Source: Pseudomonadota bacterium (GTDB lineage Bacteria; Pseudomonadota; Alphaproteobacteria; Rhizobiales; Xanthobacteraceae). Taken from it: a stretch of DNA of 23,114 nucleotides. The translations under genes were made by a program, and so were the position numbers. Location: positions 1 to 23,114 of the forward strand of contig JAEZMT010000466.1 of NCBI GenBank assembly GCA_023442085.1, given 5' to 3'. A model generated the notes under the pieces. The model saw nothing but the letters and a program-made list of their open reading frames with translations, did not search any database and was not told the origin of the DNA. Positions 22,847 to 23,114 of this stretch are shown in pieces (the first letter of the stretch is position 1; each line of letters opens with the position of its first letter).

Positions 22847-23114
22847 TCACCTCTCCGGCACGGCCCCGGCCATGATCGCCCCGGCGAAGCCGTTGATGCG
22901 GCCGAAGGCGGCGCGGGAGAGGTCGCCCGCCCGCATCACCGCCTCGTGGCAGGCGCCGGGATCCTGATTGAGGTGCGCCACCAGCGCCGCCGCCAGCTCG
23001 CTCTGGCCGATGGCCAGCGTGCGCAGGCCCAGCAACAGATTGTCGAGATCGGCCCGCGTGAGGCTGAGGCGCAGCGGCGCGTCCTCGGGCAGCCCTGTCC
23101 AGCGCGCAATGGCT
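22847..23114 (-). CDS. Unidentified protein, C-terminal part (cut by right window edge)
   Basis: An open frame of 89 codons enters from the right edge and ends at TGA 22849-22847, five bases from the convergent GMC gene stop. The visible part reads as a normal soluble, mostly helical protein, including PEDAPLRLSLTRADLDNLLL, GLRTLAIGQSELAAALVAHL and FGRINGFAGAIMAGAVPER. An internal TTG at 23035 is not needed as a start, since coding character continues upstream to the edge. I do not recognise the family. Whether it belongs to the oxidoreductase cluster cannot be told. Confidence 0.65.
   Translation of the reverse strand, partial: AIARWTGLPEDAPLRLSLTRADLDNLLLGLRTLAIGQSELAAALVAHLNQDPGACHEAVMRAGDLSRAAFGRINGFAGAIMAGAVPER

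Noticed and set aside
20991..22850. 619-codon minus-strand open frame opposite the GMC gene
   Set aside because: The GMC gene has clear FAD and catalytic motifs; the opposite frame is compositionally a shadow.
1..23114. CRISPR array, insertion sequence, prophage or toxin-antitoxin genes
   Set aside because: No regularly spaced repeats, transposase motifs, phage structural genes or small paired antitoxin/toxin genes were seen in any part of the window.

Overview
The window is GC-rich, densely coded, ordinary-looking chromosomal DNA. Gene order and protein character point to an alphaproteobacterium of the order Hyphomicrobiales, most like Xanthobacteraceae (Xanthobacter, Azorhizobium or Ancylobacter type). 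The clues are a histidine cluster hisB-DUF2628-hisH-hisA-hisF-hisE ending in coaA, hslVU close by, and a palindromic intergenic element of a style common in rhizobial genomes. No database search was possible, so the taxonomy is inference.

Region 1 (1-4572, minus strand) is a histidine biosynthesis operon running hisB, a small DUF2628 membrane protein, hisH, hisA, hisF, hisE and then pantothenate kinase coaA, which is cut by the left edge. The genes are tightly packed except for a hairpin-rich 134-bp spacer between hisF and hisE. Divergent from hisB (4718-7464, plus) are an alpha/beta hydrolase and the ATP-dependent protease genes hslV and hslU. Two related palindromes lie between hisB and the hydrolase.

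Region 2 (7471-10858, minus) holds two signalling genes. One is an NtrC-family regulator that has lost both the GAFTGA loop and the receiver phosphorylation site. The other is a membrane-anchored TPR protein with an unusual N-terminal domain. Divergent from them is a class III omega-amino acid:pyruvate aminotransferase (11149-12504, plus), followed by a strong hairpin, a 50-aa DUF3309 membrane peptide and a Xaa-Pro aminopeptidase (both minus). The stop codon of the aminopeptidase lies inside a palindromic element. A tRNA-Gly(CCC) gene with its own promoter follows.

Region 3 (15303-22841) is the most interesting part. A Na+/glutamate symporter (gltS) and a sugar-porter MFS protein run leftward. 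Divergently, a DegT/StrS-type sugar aminotransferase, a second sugar-porter MFS protein, an unrecognised 115-aa protein and a GMC flavoprotein with a C-x5-C-x3-C motif run rightward. The last two overlap by 8 nt. Together they suggest a sugar or cyclitol route: import, oxidation of a ring hydroxyl to a ketone, then PLP-dependent transamination (or the reverse, catabolism of an amino sugar), possibly with glutamate as the nitrogen partner. This is a hypothesis drawn from family and context. The right edge cuts an unidentified convergent gene.
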